NCBI RefSeq assembly: GCF_947581915.1
Contig: NZ_CANPWG010000021.1
Span: 124,001-188,000, forward strand
Direction: 5' to 3'
Origin: Candidatus Palauibacter scopulicola
Lineage (GTDB): Bacteria; Gemmatimonadota; Gemmatimonadetes; Palauibacterales; Palauibacteraceae
DNA length: 64,000 nt
The notes under the pieces are model-generated. The model was not told where the DNA came from. It saw only the letters and a program-made list of their open reading frames with translations, and did no database searches. The position numbers and the translations under genes are program-made. Numbering within the stretch: the stretch's first letter is position 1; every line of letters begins with the position of its first letter. Shown one piece after another: positions 42,673-52,407 of the stretch.

Positions 42673-44436
42673 TCAGATCTCGCGGCGCGCCGCCTCCTTC
42701 GCGCGTTCGATCGCGGCGGTGCGCTGCTGCCAGTTGTGTTCACGCTCGACGCACGCCTCCGTGAGGCGGAGGCCCCGGCCCTCCGAGCCGGGGCCCGGCG
42801 CCTTCACGACCTCCCGCAGTTCGGCGGCCGACGAAACGAGACGGTGCGGGATTCCGGCGGCGGCGGCAACCGCGCCCAGATCGACGGACTGAGGCATGAC
42901 CACGTAGGGCGTGAAGGGCGGATCGTGCTCGCGGATCGGTAGCATGTGGAAAATGCCGCCGCCGCGGTTCTGGATGACAACGAGGTGGAGCGAGATGCCG
43001 GACGGGCGATCGGCGAGCAGCGCCCCCACATCGTGGAGTAGCGTGAGGTCGCCAATGAGCGCAGCCGAGGGTCGTCCGCAGGCGGCCGCGGCGCCGAGCG
43101 CGGCGCTCACGTTGCCGTCGATCCCGCTCGCGCCTCGGAGGCCGAGGGTGCGCAGCGACCGATCCGTCGCGCGCGTGAAGGCGTCGATGTCGCGAATCGG
43201 CATCGAGTTGCCGATAAACCAGGGCGTCCCTTCCGGGAGGCTCTCCGCCATGGCGTTCGCGATCGCGCCCTCGAACCACGTCTCCGCCAGCGACCGCTCG
43301 ACCGCGAGACGCGCCGCGCGATCCGTGGCCCGCCAGCGCCCGAACCACGCCTCTTCCGCTTCTCCGGAATCGGTTGCGGCCGCACGCTCGAGGGTCGCGA
43401 CCGGATCGCCGGTCAGCGGCCGCGCCTTCGTGGCGAGATGATCGTGCCAGCGGTGCGTCGCGTCGAGGACGAACTGGGGCGCGTCCGCGTGCCGCTCCAG
43501 GTAGCGACAGACCGCTGCGGAGGTCGGCGCGCGTCCGACGCGAAGGACCAGATCCGGGCGCAGCGCCGCGGCCACTTCGTCGGCGCGGAGCGAAAGGTCG
43601 GCGCTGCCCATCGTCCAGCGCTCCGCGCCGGAGCCGAAACGGGCGCCGGAGAGCGGATCGGCGACGAGCGGGGCGCGCATCCGGGCCGCCAGCGTCAGGG
43701 CGGCGCGGCCGATCCCGGGCCGCTGGTTTGGACCGCAGACGATGAGCGGTCGCCGCGCGCCCTGCAGCAGCGCCGCGAGTTCGCCGCCGGCGTCCGGCGG
43801 CAGCGCTCCCGGCTCGTCGCCGGGCGTCGGGGAGCCGGGGAGGCGCGGCTCCAGATCGGGAGGCACGTCGCCCGGCACCCGAACCGGCTCCAGCGGCTTC
43901 GCGAACTGGACGTTCAGGTGCGCCGGTCCCGCCGGGGGGCCCAGCGCCGCGCGCCACGCGGCCTCCACCGCGGCTCCCAGGCGGGCGAGCCCCGCCGCGG
44001 TCGGCTCCGGAAGCGCCAGGTCGATGGACCGGCGGGCGTAGCGGCCGAAGAGATCCCGCTGGTCGATCGTCTGGTTCGCATCCGTGCCCCTCAGCGCCGC
44101 CGGCCGATCCGCCGTCAGCGCGAGGAAAGGGACCTCGCTCCGGCTCGCCTCCACGACGGCCGGAAAGAGATTGGCCGCGGCGGTGCCGGACGTCGTGACG
44201 ACCGCCGCCGGCCGTCCGCTCGCCGCGCCCGCGCCCAGAGCGAAGAAGGCGGCGCTCCGTTCATCCACGTGAGGGTGAAGGATGAACCGGTCGTCCGCCG
44301 CCAGCGCGTCCACCAGGGGGGCGGACCGGGACCCGGAACCGATGCAGGCGTGCGACACCCCGCGCCGGGCGAGGCCGTCGACGAGCGCCCGCGCCCACAG
44401 TGCATTCCGATTGGGCGCGGCCGAAGTCCGGCTCAC
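42673..44436 (-). CDS. menD: SEPHCHC synthase (2-succinyl-5-enolpyruvyl-6-hydroxy-3-cyclohexene-1-carboxylate synthase)
   Basis: 587 residues from GTG 44436, overlapping the menF stop (GTGA). A thiamine-diphosphate enzyme of normal MenD length: N-terminal [15 protein letters not shown], the ThDP glutamate in [52 protein letters not shown] and the C-terminal cofactor motif [13 protein letters not shown] ... [14 protein letters not shown]. It joins isochorismate and the succinic semialdehyde carbanion from 2-oxoglutarate. menC and menH, which act next in the pathway, are not found beside it. Confidence 0.95.
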   Translation of the reverse strand: MSRTSAAPNRNALWARALVDGLARRGVSHACIGSGSRSAPLVDALAADDRFILHPHVDERSAAFFALGAGAASGRPAAVVTTSGTAAANLFPAVVEASRSEVPFLALTADRPAALRGTDANQTIDQRDLFGRYARRSIDLALPEPTAAGLARLGAAVEAAWRAALGPPAGPAHLNVQFAKPLEPVRVPGDVPPDLEPRLPGSPTPGDEPGALPPDAGGELAALLQGARRPLIVCGPNQRPGIGRAALTLAARMRAPLVADPLSGARFGSGAERWTMGSADLSLRADEVAAALRPDLVLRVGRAPTSAAVCRYLERHADAPQFVLDATHRWHDHLATKARPLTGDPVATLERAAATDSGEAEEAWFGRWRATDRAARLAVERSLAETWFEGAIANAMAESLPEGTPWFIGNSMPIRDIDAFTRATDRSLRTLGLRGASGIDGNVSAALGAAAACGRPSAALIGDLTLLHDVGALLADRPSGISLHLVVIQNRGGGIFHMLPIREHDPPFTPYVVMPQSVDLGAVAAAAGIPHRLVSSAAELREVVKAPGPGSEGRGLRLTEACVEREHNWQQRTAAIERAKEAARREI

Positions 44437-45866
44437 CGCGTCCGCGCGACACCGAGCGCCGCGAGCATCGTCTGCAGCTTGACCCGGGTCTCGTCCCACT
44501 CCGCCGGAGCCCGGGAACCGCTGACGAGGCCCGCGGCGGCGTAGAGCCGGAGGAGCGGCCCCCTGGCGACGCCGCCGCGCAGCGCGGGGGCGAATTCCCC
44601 GTTGCCGTCCTCGTCGAACCAGCCGACCGGACCCGCGTACCAGCCGCGACCTTCCGTCTCGTGCGCGCGGATGATGTCGCGTGCGCCGGCGCGAGGATCG
44701 CCACATACGGCCGCGGTGGGATGGAGCGTCTCCACCAGCGACAGGATGTGCGTGCCGGGCCGGGTCTCCGCCTCGAGGTCCGTGCGAAGGTGCTGGATCC
44801 GCGGCAGGCGCAGCAGGGCGGGCTTCGGGATCGCTCCGATCCGGACGCCGGACTGACGCAGCCGCTCGACGATGTCCTCGACCACGACGAGGTGTTCCTC
44901 CCGGTTCTTGCGGCTGTCGAGCAACTGGCGGCCAAGCCACGCGTCCGATGCCGGATCCGCGCCGCGCGGCGTCGACCCCCCGACCGCCATCGTGCGAAAA
45001 CGGCGCCCGCGCAGCGAACCGATCAGCTCGGGGGCGGCGCCGACGAGGAAGCGGTCGCGGGCGAACTGCATCAGGTAGAGGTGCGCGAGCGGGTTCGCCG
45101 TCCGCAGAGCCGTGAGAACGGCGGCGGAGTCCGGCAGCCTTCCGAGCGTGATATCGATGGAACGGGCGAGCACGACCTTTCGAACCCGACCGGATCGGAT
45201 CTCCTCAAGAATCTCGTCGACGGCGCGCTGCCATTGCCGGCGATCCAGCAGTTCCTCGATGGCGGTCGCGGACGGCACGGGCCCCGGCGCCGCCCCCTGA
45301 CGCTCGAGCCTCGCAAGCTGCTCGCGCGTTCGCGTCGCGCGCCGGCGGAGTCGATCGATCGCCTGACCGCCGGAGGTGCCGGCGGCGAAGCGGCGCGTCA
45401 CCGTCAGCCACGCACCACGTTCGTCCGCCTCGACTTCGTAGGCCGGCAGCACGAAGCGCGCACTCGGGAACGCCTCCCAGAAGCCCGGCTCCCGATCCGC
45501 GCGCCGCGCGGGGTCGAAGGCGAAGCCGCCATGCATGCGCGGCCGCCTGGCCTCGCCGTCCAGGTCGAGAACCCACGGTTCCGAGAACAGTTTCTCCGCG
45601 CGCCCCCGCGTCCAGGCGATGAGATCTCCGGGAGCGGGTCCCGGCGCCCCCTCCCGGCTGTCGATCTCCGCGGCGGCGCCCGCGTGCGCGATCCAGTGCG
45701 GGCCGCTCTGCCAGAAGCCACGCACGCCGACCGGTGGCGAGGCGAGCACCGCTTCGGGCTCGATGCTCGGCAAGCGCAAGGTCACGCTGGCGAAGCAACC
45801 CGCCCCGCGCGCCGCCTCGAGCGCCTCCTCCGCCCGCCTCCCGCGGGACCGCCCGGACGCCCTCAT
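44433..45866 (-). CDS. menF: Isochorismate synthase
   Basis: 477 residues from ATG 45866; GTG 45875 is an alternative. A chorismate-utilising enzyme core is clear: VRKVVLARSIDITLG, LYLMQFARDRFLVGAAPELI, MAVGGSTPRGADP, RKNREEHLVVVEDIVERL, ETLHPTAAVCGDPR and GWYAGPVGWFDEDGNGEF. The lysine of KVVLAR and the absence of anthranilate-synthase features plus the men context point to MenF rather than TrpE or PabB. It converts chorismate to isochorismate. It begins 13 bases after the TonB receptor gene. Confidence 0.93.
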   Translation of the reverse strand: MRASGRSRGRRAEEALEAARGAGCFASVTLRLPSIEPEAVLASPPVGVRGFWQSGPHWIAHAGAAAEIDSREGAPGPAPGDLIAWTRGRAEKLFSEPWVLDLDGEARRPRMHGGFAFDPARRADREPGFWEAFPSARFVLPAYEVEADERGAWLTVTRRFAAGTSGGQAIDRLRRRATRTREQLARLERQGAAPGPVPSATAIEELLDRRQWQRAVDEILEEIRSGRVRKVVLARSIDITLGRLPDSAAVLTALRTANPLAHLYLMQFARDRFLVGAAPELIGSLRGRRFRTMAVGGSTPRGADPASDAWLGRQLLDSRKNREEHLVVVEDIVERLRQSGVRIGAIPKPALLRLPRIQHLRTDLEAETRPGTHILSLVETLHPTAAVCGDPRAGARDIIRAHETEGRGWYAGPVGWFDEDGNGEFAPALRGGVARGPLLRLYAAAGLVSGSRAPAEWDETRVKLQTMLAALGVARTR

Positions 45867-45879
45867 CCTGGACACGACA

Positions 45880-47961
45880 CTAGAAGAGCCGGAACTGGAG
45901 GCGCAGCAGCCGGCCGGGCTGCGGCAGTCCGCACTGATCGAAGACCGTCGCGTCCGCGAGGTTGTCCAGAGACAGCGACGTCTGGAGCGTCCGGAAGGGT
46001 CCGCTGACCGCAAACTCCCGACTCACGACGAGGTCGACGCGGGCCGTCGGATCGAGGGCGATGTCGGCATCGAAGTCCGGATCGACGCAGTACTGGCGCC
46101 CGATCGCCTCCACCGCGGCCCGCGCCCGGAAACCCGCGGGGAGCGGGCTCTCCACGTGCGCTCCGACGGCGATCCCGGGCTGATACTCCGCACGGAGGCT
46201 GCGGCCCTCGAACCGCCGGTCCGTGACATTCACGTTCTGCCACGTCAGGTCGCCCCCCAGGGAAACATTCCCCCACCGCGCGTCGCCGAGCAGCTCGATC
46301 CCCGCCGCGTCCACGCGACGCCGGTTCTCCCGCCGGAACCTCCCGTCCCCGAGTCCCGTGCGCACGATCGCGTTCGAGAAGCTCTGGACGAAGAGCACAG
46401 CCTGTGCCTCGACCTCCGCCCCGAACGCCTCCACCGTCCCGGTGACGCCGCCCTCCGCCGCGCGGAGGATCTCCGGCGCGAGTTCGTGGTTGGGGACGAA
46501 GCGGCCGAGCGCGCCCGAATACAGTTCCCGCAGCGACGGGAAGCGGACGCGGCGGCTCGCCCCCATGTGGAAGCGCACGCGCGATCCGATCTGCGCGGAC
46601 CCCCCGATGCGCGCCCCCCAGTCGTCGATCGTCTCGCGCGCTTCGCGACCGCCGGTCTCCGGCGTGCTGCCGCGGTCCCAACTCGCCCCCAGGCTGACGC
46701 GGGCGCCCGACCAGAACCCCGCGCCGGGGCCCGCAAGCGGCAACTCGACCTCGCCGCCGAGGCTGAACAGGCGCTGCCGGAAGGTGGACTCTCCGCCGGG
46801 CACGAGACGCTCCACGTGGCGCGTCTCGGCCACCGTCAGTGCCGTCCGCACGATCCCATCGCCGAGTTCATGGTCGGACAGGCCGCGGAAGGTGAGGGTG
46901 CGGTCGTCCGCGAACTCCTGTCCCGCAACATCCTCATAGGCCAGCGTCTCGAACTCGTCGATCTGCGCGTCGCCCACGTCGACCCCGATGCTGACCTCGA
47001 AGTCTCCCGTGCCGAAGGGGGTGCGACCCCACCCGGTACCCGCTGAGACCGTGCCCACGGCGCGCTTCGCCTCCGGCAGCCTCCAGCGCCGCGGATTCAT
47101 CACGTGGAGCTCCGGCGGGACCCCCCGCTCGGCGCGATACCCGAAGGCGGACGTGGAGACCCAGGCGCCGCCTTCGGATTCGGCCCGGCCGGTGAAGAAG
47201 GCGCTCACATGGTCGAGATCGCTGTTGAGACGCCGGTTCGGGTCGGTCGCGGCCGGCTGCACGACGCCGCCGGGAAGCGGTACGCCGTCGCGCGTCCGGT
47301 AGCCGCCGCCCGCCTGAACGGACACGCCGCCGTCCCCCGAACTCCACGTGCGTCCGAGCCGCACGCCGCCGAAGGCCGCACCGGTCGCGTCCATGCCGCC
47401 CTGCATCCCGTTGAGCCGTCGGTCCGCGTCGACGCTCCCGTGTCCGATCTCGATCGAGACCACGCCGCCCAGAACGTTGGGACCGTGGAGAACCGACGAG
47501 ATGCCCCGGAAGAGCTGGATCTCGCGCGCCGCGTCGACCGGAATGAGGGAAAGATCCGTGCGCGCGTCCCACCCGAGCGTCAGAGGCACCCCGTCGACGA
47601 GCACGGAAAGCTGACGCGACTCGGTCCCCCTCAGCGTCGGCTGGGCCTCGCCGCGCGAGTTCTCCCGCACCTGCAGGAACGGAATCTCGCGCAACGCCTC
47701 GTCGAGCAGGGGGACGGCGGCCACGCGCGGCGACTGAAGGCTGAGGCGCACCGCGCTCGCACCCGAGACGCTGGCGACCGGCCGCAGCGCCTCGATGCGG
47801 AGTTCGCGAAGCTGGAAGGACACCGTATCCCGGGACACGGTGTCCGGTACCTGCGCGGCGACGCCCTCCGCCCCCGGCAGACACGCCAATGCGGCGAGAA
47901 GCCGCCACGCGCCACGCCGGGCGAACCGTCGCCCGACCTTCCCTTCCATCCTCCGTGTCAT
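45880..47961 (-). CDS. TonB-dependent outer-membrane receptor
   Basis: 693 residues. A signal peptide ends at about GVAAQ. The plug domain shows PLLDEALREIPFLQVRENSR, QPTLRGTESRQLSVLVDG and VLHGPNVLGGVVSIEIG. The barrel ends in the expected strand with a terminal phenylalanine (LLRLQFRLF). The ligand is not identifiable; the closest general type is the siderophore/cobalamin group, not SusC, because no SusC-specific carboxypeptidase-like domain or SusD partner is seen. It is unusual in lying inside a biosynthetic array, with its start overlapping the lnt stop (ATGA) and menF following 13 bases later. Confidence 0.9.
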   Translation of the reverse strand: MTRRMEGKVGRRFARRGAWRLLAALACLPGAEGVAAQVPDTVSRDTVSFQLRELRIEALRPVASVSGASAVRLSLQSPRVAAVPLLDEALREIPFLQVRENSRGEAQPTLRGTESRQLSVLVDGVPLTLGWDARTDLSLIPVDAAREIQLFRGISSVLHGPNVLGGVVSIEIGHGSVDADRRLNGMQGGMDATGAAFGGVRLGRTWSSGDGGVSVQAGGGYRTRDGVPLPGGVVQPAATDPNRRLNSDLDHVSAFFTGRAESEGGAWVSTSAFGYRAERGVPPELHVMNPRRWRLPEAKRAVGTVSAGTGWGRTPFGTGDFEVSIGVDVGDAQIDEFETLAYEDVAGQEFADDRTLTFRGLSDHELGDGIVRTALTVAETRHVERLVPGGESTFRQRLFSLGGEVELPLAGPGAGFWSGARVSLGASWDRGSTPETGGREARETIDDWGARIGGSAQIGSRVRFHMGASRRVRFPSLRELYSGALGRFVPNHELAPEILRAAEGGVTGTVEAFGAEVEAQAVLFVQSFSNAIVRTGLGDGRFRRENRRRVDAAGIELLGDARWGNVSLGGDLTWQNVNVTDRRFEGRSLRAEYQPGIAVGAHVESPLPAGFRARAAVEAIGRQYCVDPDFDADIALDPTARVDLVVSREFAVSGPFRTLQTSLSLDNLADATVFDQCGLPQPGRLLRLQFRLF

Positions 47962-49625
47962 GCGCTCCCGCTTGCCTGCTCCACTGACTCTCCCGAAGCC
48001 CCGCGCGGCGTCCGGCCGCGTCGGGTGCGATCCTTCAGGAAAGACGCCCCAAGAGCAAGAAGCGCTGCCAGCGCGGCCAGCGTCCCCACCACGTCGCCGA
48101 AACGCACGTACACCGTCAACTCATCCGTCGTCGACACATCCGCCACGAAAGACGCGGGCTCGAAGAGTTCGGTGCGGTGCGACACCCGCCCCAGCGGATC
48201 CACAACCTTCGATACCCCCGTGTTCCCCGAGCGCGCCGCCCCCATCCGTGTCTCGATGGAACGCATCACGAGGTGGGCCGGGTGCTGCCACAGGGCGCTC
48301 GAGCGGCTCCACCACGCGTCGCGGCCGAACCAGGAGTCGTTCGTGATGTTGACGAGGAAGTCCGCGCCGTTCCGCCGGTAGTGCCGCGCCAGGGGGGAGA
48401 AGATCGACTCGTAGCAGATCATCGTCCCGTACGCCGCGCTTCCCTCCTCGGTGGCGATCTCGATCGGGGCCTGCCACTCGCCGATGCCAAAGTTCCCCCC
48501 CGCGTAGGGGATGGCCTGGAACCACTCGGGGGGCATGAACGGCACCCGCTCCACGAACGGCACCAGAAAGCGCTTGTCATAGCGGTTGACGACGCCTTCT
48601 CCGGGGCGGAGGTGGAAGGCGGAGTTGAACGGCTGGTACTCCCGGTCGCCGAGGTCGTCCGCCCCGCGCCCTCCGACGGCGACCTCGGCGTCGAGCGCCT
48701 CGGCGACGCCCTCGGCCCAGGCGCGCGCCTCCTGCCATCCGGCATAGTCGTAGGAGGGAAGCGGATCGAAGATACCGGCCCCGAGCATCGTCTCGGGGAA
48801 GATCACGAGATCCATGCGCTCCCGGTCCGGCCACGCGGAGATGAGCGTCGCCGTCGACCGAAAGGCGCTGTCGGCCGACGCGGCGCGATCGGTGTTGCGC
48901 AGGTGCTGCGGGACGCTGGGCTGGACGACCCCGACGCGGGCCACGGGCCGCACCTCCAGCGTCTGCCAGCGCGCCACGGAATAGGCGATGGGGACGGCGA
49001 GCACGAGCAGGAGTCCGGCCGCGGGCCGCCGCGGCCCACGCCACCCTCCGGCCCGGTACGCGAGGTACCCCGACGCGACGAGGGCGTTCGCGAGCGCGAG
49101 CCAGAAGGAAAGCCCGCGGGCGCCCACGAGGTCCGCCGCGCCCACGAGGATGGGATAGGCCGAGAGCGTGTCGCCGAGTTGCATCCAGGGGAAGGAGACG
49201 TCGAGGAGGTGTGCCCGCAGCACCTCTCCGGCGGTCCAGAACACGGGGAACACGACGTAGAGCGGCCACCGGAAACGGGCCCTCACCAGGTGGATCCCGC
49301 CGGCCACCCAGGACATGAAGGTCGCGAGGATGAGGATCGGGGCGAGGAAGGCGAAGAACGCCCACCACGTGTAGAAGACGAGCGCGACGAGGAGCCAGTA
49401 CAGCACGAGCGTGTAGTAGACGAGCCCGAAGAGGAATCCACCCTTGCGGGCCTGCCCGCGGCCCTCCGACGTCGCCGGGAGTTCCTCGAGCCAGACGATG
49501 AAGGGGACGAGCGCGACGAAGGAGGTCACGAGGAGATGGAAGGGAGGGTGCGCGAGCCCCATCAACACCCCGCCGAGGAGGAGGGGAGCGGCCCGCTCGG
49601 GGACGATCCGCGCGCGCCAGTTCAA
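47958..49625 (-). CDS. lnt: Apolipoprotein N-acyltransferase
   Basis: 555 residues from TTG 49625, which overlaps the hemL stop (TTGA) and gives the expected length. About seven N-terminal membrane helices (FGLVYYTLVLYWLLVALVF and others) are followed by the CN-hydrolase domain with the triad in VIFPETMLG (Glu), NRYDKRFLVPFVE (Lys) and GTMICYESIF (Cys). NITNDSWFG is also typical. It adds the third acyl chain to lipoproteins in the inner membrane. Together with LolA it shows that triacylated lipoproteins are made and sorted, matching the many lipoproteins in this window. Confidence 0.95.
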   Translation of the reverse strand: MNWRARIVPERAAPLLLGGVLMGLAHPPFHLLVTSFVALVPFIVWLEELPATSEGRGQARKGGFLFGLVYYTLVLYWLLVALVFYTWWAFFAFLAPILILATFMSWVAGGIHLVRARFRWPLYVVFPVFWTAGEVLRAHLLDVSFPWMQLGDTLSAYPILVGAADLVGARGLSFWLALANALVASGYLAYRAGGWRGPRRPAAGLLLVLAVPIAYSVARWQTLEVRPVARVGVVQPSVPQHLRNTDRAASADSAFRSTATLISAWPDRERMDLVIFPETMLGAGIFDPLPSYDYAGWQEARAWAEGVAEALDAEVAVGGRGADDLGDREYQPFNSAFHLRPGEGVVNRYDKRFLVPFVERVPFMPPEWFQAIPYAGGNFGIGEWQAPIEIATEEGSAAYGTMICYESIFSPLARHYRRNGADFLVNITNDSWFGRDAWWSRSSALWQHPAHLVMRSIETRMGAARSGNTGVSKVVDPLGRVSHRTELFEPASFVADVSTTDELTVYVRFGDVVGTLAALAALLALGASFLKDRTRRGRTPRGASGESVEQASGSA

Positions 49626-50959
49626 CCCGCGCCCTCCGGCGCCGCGCTGGTTTCCGCGTCCAGTGCCGCGTCCAGCGCTTCGCCGACCACGCCGAGCGTT
49701 TCCGCCACGTCCGCGTCGGTGTGCGCGGTGGAGAGGAACCCCGCCTCGAAGGCGGAGGGGGCGAAGAAGACGCCGCGTTCGAAGCACGCCCGGTAGTAGC
49801 GGGCGAAGAAGTCCGTGTCCGCGCGCCGCGCACCATCGAAATCGAACACGGGACCATCGGCGAAGAAGACGCCCCACATCGAACCCAGCGCGGTCCCGCA
49901 GACCGGGATGCCGCGGGCGCTCGCCGCGGTCAGGATGCCGTCCACGAGCATCGCCGCGCGCCGCTCAAGGCCGTCGAACGGGTCCGTCCGCGCGAGTTCG
50001 TCGAGCTGGGCGATGCCGGCGGCCATGCCGAGCGGGTTCCCCGACAGCGTGCCGGCCTGGTACACGTCCCCCTCCGGAGCCATCCGCCGCATCAGCTCGC
50101 GGGGCCCCGCGTAGGCCGCGACCGGCATCCCCGCGCCGAGGACCTTCCCGAGCGCGACGAGGTCCGCGGCGACTCCGTAGCGCTCCTGTGCGCCGCCCCG
50201 CGCGACCCGGAATCCGGTCATGACCTCATCGAAGATGAGGAGCGTCCCGGCGCGATCGCAGCAGTCGCGAAGACCTTCCAGAAAGCCCTCGCGGGGCGGG
50301 ATGAGACCCGCGTTGCCCGCCACCGGCTCGACGATGACGGCCGCGAGCCGGGGGCCGTGTGCCGCGAACACGGCGGCCACCGCCTCAAGGTCGTTGTAGG
50401 GCGCGGTCAGCGTGAGGCCGGAGGTCGCGGCCGGCACGCCCGGCGAATCGGGGAGAGACAGCGTCGCGACGCCCGACCCGGCCACAACGAGGAAGGCATC
50501 CGCGTGGCCGTGATAGCAGCCCGCGAACTTCAGGATCAGGTCACGGCCCGTAGCGGCGCGGGCGAGCCGCACGGCGGACATCGTGGCCTCGGTGCCGCTG
50601 TTCACGAAGCGCACCATCTCCACGCCAGGCACACAGGCGGCGACGCGTTCGGCGAGCTCGACCTCGCGCGCCTGACAGGCCCCGAAGCTCATCCCCTCGC
50701 GGGCCGCGCGCGTCACGGCCTCGACGACGGGCGGGGCGGCGTGGCCGAGGATGAGCGGACCCCAGGAAAGGACGTAGTCGAGATAGCCGCGCCCGGCCTC
50801 GTCGAAGATCCGCGCGCCCTCGCCGCGCGCGGCGAACAGCGGCTCCATCCCGACGGCGCCGAACGCCCGCACGGGCGAACTCACGCCGCCCGGCATCACG
50901 TCGCGCGCGCGCCGAATCCAGTCGGAGGCGGCGGACGGCCGGCGAGACCCGCGGCTCAC
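49622..50959 (-). CDS. hemL: Glutamate-1-semialdehyde 2,1-aminomutase
   Basis: 445 residues from GTG 50959, overlapping the rimO stop (GTGA). A class III PLP enzyme with HemL marks: PGGVSSPVRAFGAVG, VLSWGPLILGHA, VNSGTEATMSAVRLARA, KFAGCYHGHAD, LIFDEVMTGFRVA, the PLP lysine in ALGKVLGAGMPVAAYAG and QAGTLSGNPLGMAAG. It makes 5-aminolevulinate in the C5 heme pathway, fitting a cell that builds multiheme cytochromes. Confidence 0.96.
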   Translation of the reverse strand: MSRGSRRPSAASDWIRRARDVMPGGVSSPVRAFGAVGMEPLFAARGEGARIFDEAGRGYLDYVLSWGPLILGHAAPPVVEAVTRAAREGMSFGACQAREVELAERVAACVPGVEMVRFVNSGTEATMSAVRLARAATGRDLILKFAGCYHGHADAFLVVAGSGVATLSLPDSPGVPAATSGLTLTAPYNDLEAVAAVFAAHGPRLAAVIVEPVAGNAGLIPPREGFLEGLRDCCDRAGTLLIFDEVMTGFRVARGGAQERYGVAADLVALGKVLGAGMPVAAYAGPRELMRRMAPEGDVYQAGTLSGNPLGMAAGIAQLDELARTDPFDGLERRAAMLVDGILTAASARGIPVCGTALGSMWGVFFADGPVFDFDGARRADTDFFARYYRACFERGVFFAPSAFEAGFLSTAHTDADVAETLGVVGEALDAALDAETSAAPEGAG

Positions 50960-52407
50960 CGGCCCCAGGCGCTGTCGAGCCCCAGAACGGGGAGCCCCCG
51001 CCCCGACGGCAGGGCCGGCGATGGCGCCGCTCCACCGCGCCCGGACGCCGGGCGCACGACGTCCCGGACGCGCCCCGCGAGGTCGAAGTCGGCGGCCCGC
51101 TCGATCTCGACCCGCACCAGCGAGCCGGGGACGAGGCCGTTTCCGCCCACGAGCACGGTCGCGCCATCGACGTCGTCCGCCTGGCTCTCGACCCGGCCGA
51201 GGTGCGCCGCGGCGGGAGGGTCGTCGTAGAGGAGTGCGAGCGTCGGGTCGTCCGGGGCCGCGGGCGCATCCACGACGGCGACGCGTTCCCGGCCGACCTC
51301 CGCGGCGAGCCGCTCGCGGCTCACGGCGCGCTGGACCTCGAGCACCTCTTCGAGACGGTCCCGCGCCAGCTCCGCGGGCACGAAGCTCTCCTCCATGGCA
51401 GCCGCGCGAGTCCCCTCCTGCGGCGAGAACGCGAACGCTCCCAACCGGTCGAACGGCACCTCATCGAGGAAATCCACGAGTTCGCGGAACTCGGCACCCG
51501 TCTCGCCCGGGAACCCGACAAGCACGGTCGTCCTCAGCGTGAGGTCGGGGATCGTCTCCCGCAGCCAGGCGATCTTCGACCGCAGCGTCGCGGCCCGCTC
51601 CGGCCGGCGCATGCGGTGGAGCACCGTGTCGCTCGCGTGCTGGATCGGCATGTCGATGTACGAGAGGAGCCGTGTCTCCGACGCCATCAGTTCGATGAGC
51701 GGTTCGCGCAGGCCCGCGGAGTAGATGTACAGGAGGCGGAACCACGGGATCGACGTTTCGCGCAGCAGCGCCTCCACGAGCGTCGCGATGTCCGTCCCGT
51801 CCCGCCGCTCCCGGCCCCAGTGCGCAAGGTCCTGGGCCACCAGGTTCACCTCCACGGCGCCCTGCGCTTCCAGGCGCTGCGCCTCGGCGACAAGGCGTTC
51901 CAGCTCGAAGGAACGGTGCTTCCCCCGCCAGAGAGGGATCGCGCAGAAGGCGCACCCGTGGTCGCATCCCTCGCTCACCTTCAGGTAGCGGACGTGGCGT
52001 GCCCCGACGGGGATCCGTTCCCCCGGGTGCACGACCCGGGCCGGCGCCGGTCCCCGGAGGAGTCCGCGCTCGCGCAACTCCGGCACGAGCCGGTCCAGGT
52101 CCCGCAGCCCGAGCAGGAGGTCGACCTCGGGCAGCGACTCCACCATCTCCTCCCGGTAGCGCTCCACCATGCACCCGACCGCCACGACGCCGCGGCACGC
52201 CCCTTCGCGCTTCAGCCGCTCCGCCTCGAGGATCGTCTCGATCGACTCTTCCTTCGCGGCATCGATGAACCCGCACGTGTTGACGAGGATGACCTCCGCT
52301 TCATCCACATCGGTGGGCTCGGCCCCGTGGCCGACGAGTTCGGCGAGCATGCGCTCGGAATCGACGGTGTTCTTGTCGCAACCGAGGCTGATGAGTCCTA
52401 GCCGCAT
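50956..52407 (-). CDS. rimO: Ribosomal protein S12 methylthiotransferase
   Basis: 483 residues. An N-terminal MTTase domain with the auxiliary cluster cysteines Cys10, Cys45 and Cys79; a radical-SAM CxxxCxxC motif CDHGCAFC (Cys148, 152, 155) with IPLWRGKHRS, and AFSPQEGTRAAAM typical of RimO rather than MiaB; then a C-terminal TRAM domain. The last ~30 residues form a Gly/Pro-rich tail. It thiomethylates the conserved aspartate of S12. Its ATG lies inside the 3' end of the LolA gene, with a 10-base overlap. Confidence 0.95.
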   Translation of the reverse strand: MRLGLISLGCDKNTVDSERMLAELVGHGAEPTDVDEAEVILVNTCGFIDAAKEESIETILEAERLKREGACRGVVAVGCMVERYREEMVESLPEVDLLLGLRDLDRLVPELRERGLLRGPAPARVVHPGERIPVGARHVRYLKVSEGCDHGCAFCAIPLWRGKHRSFELERLVAEAQRLEAQGAVEVNLVAQDLAHWGRERRDGTDIATLVEALLRETSIPWFRLLYIYSAGLREPLIELMASETRLLSYIDMPIQHASDTVLHRMRRPERAATLRSKIAWLRETIPDLTLRTTVLVGFPGETGAEFRELVDFLDEVPFDRLGAFAFSPQEGTRAAAMEESFVPAELARDRLEEVLEVQRAVSRERLAAEVGRERVAVVDAPAAPDDPTLALLYDDPPAAAHLGRVESQADDVDGATVLVGGNGLVPGSLVRVEIERAADFDLAGRVRDVVRPASGRGGAAPSPALPSGRGLPVLGLDSAWGR

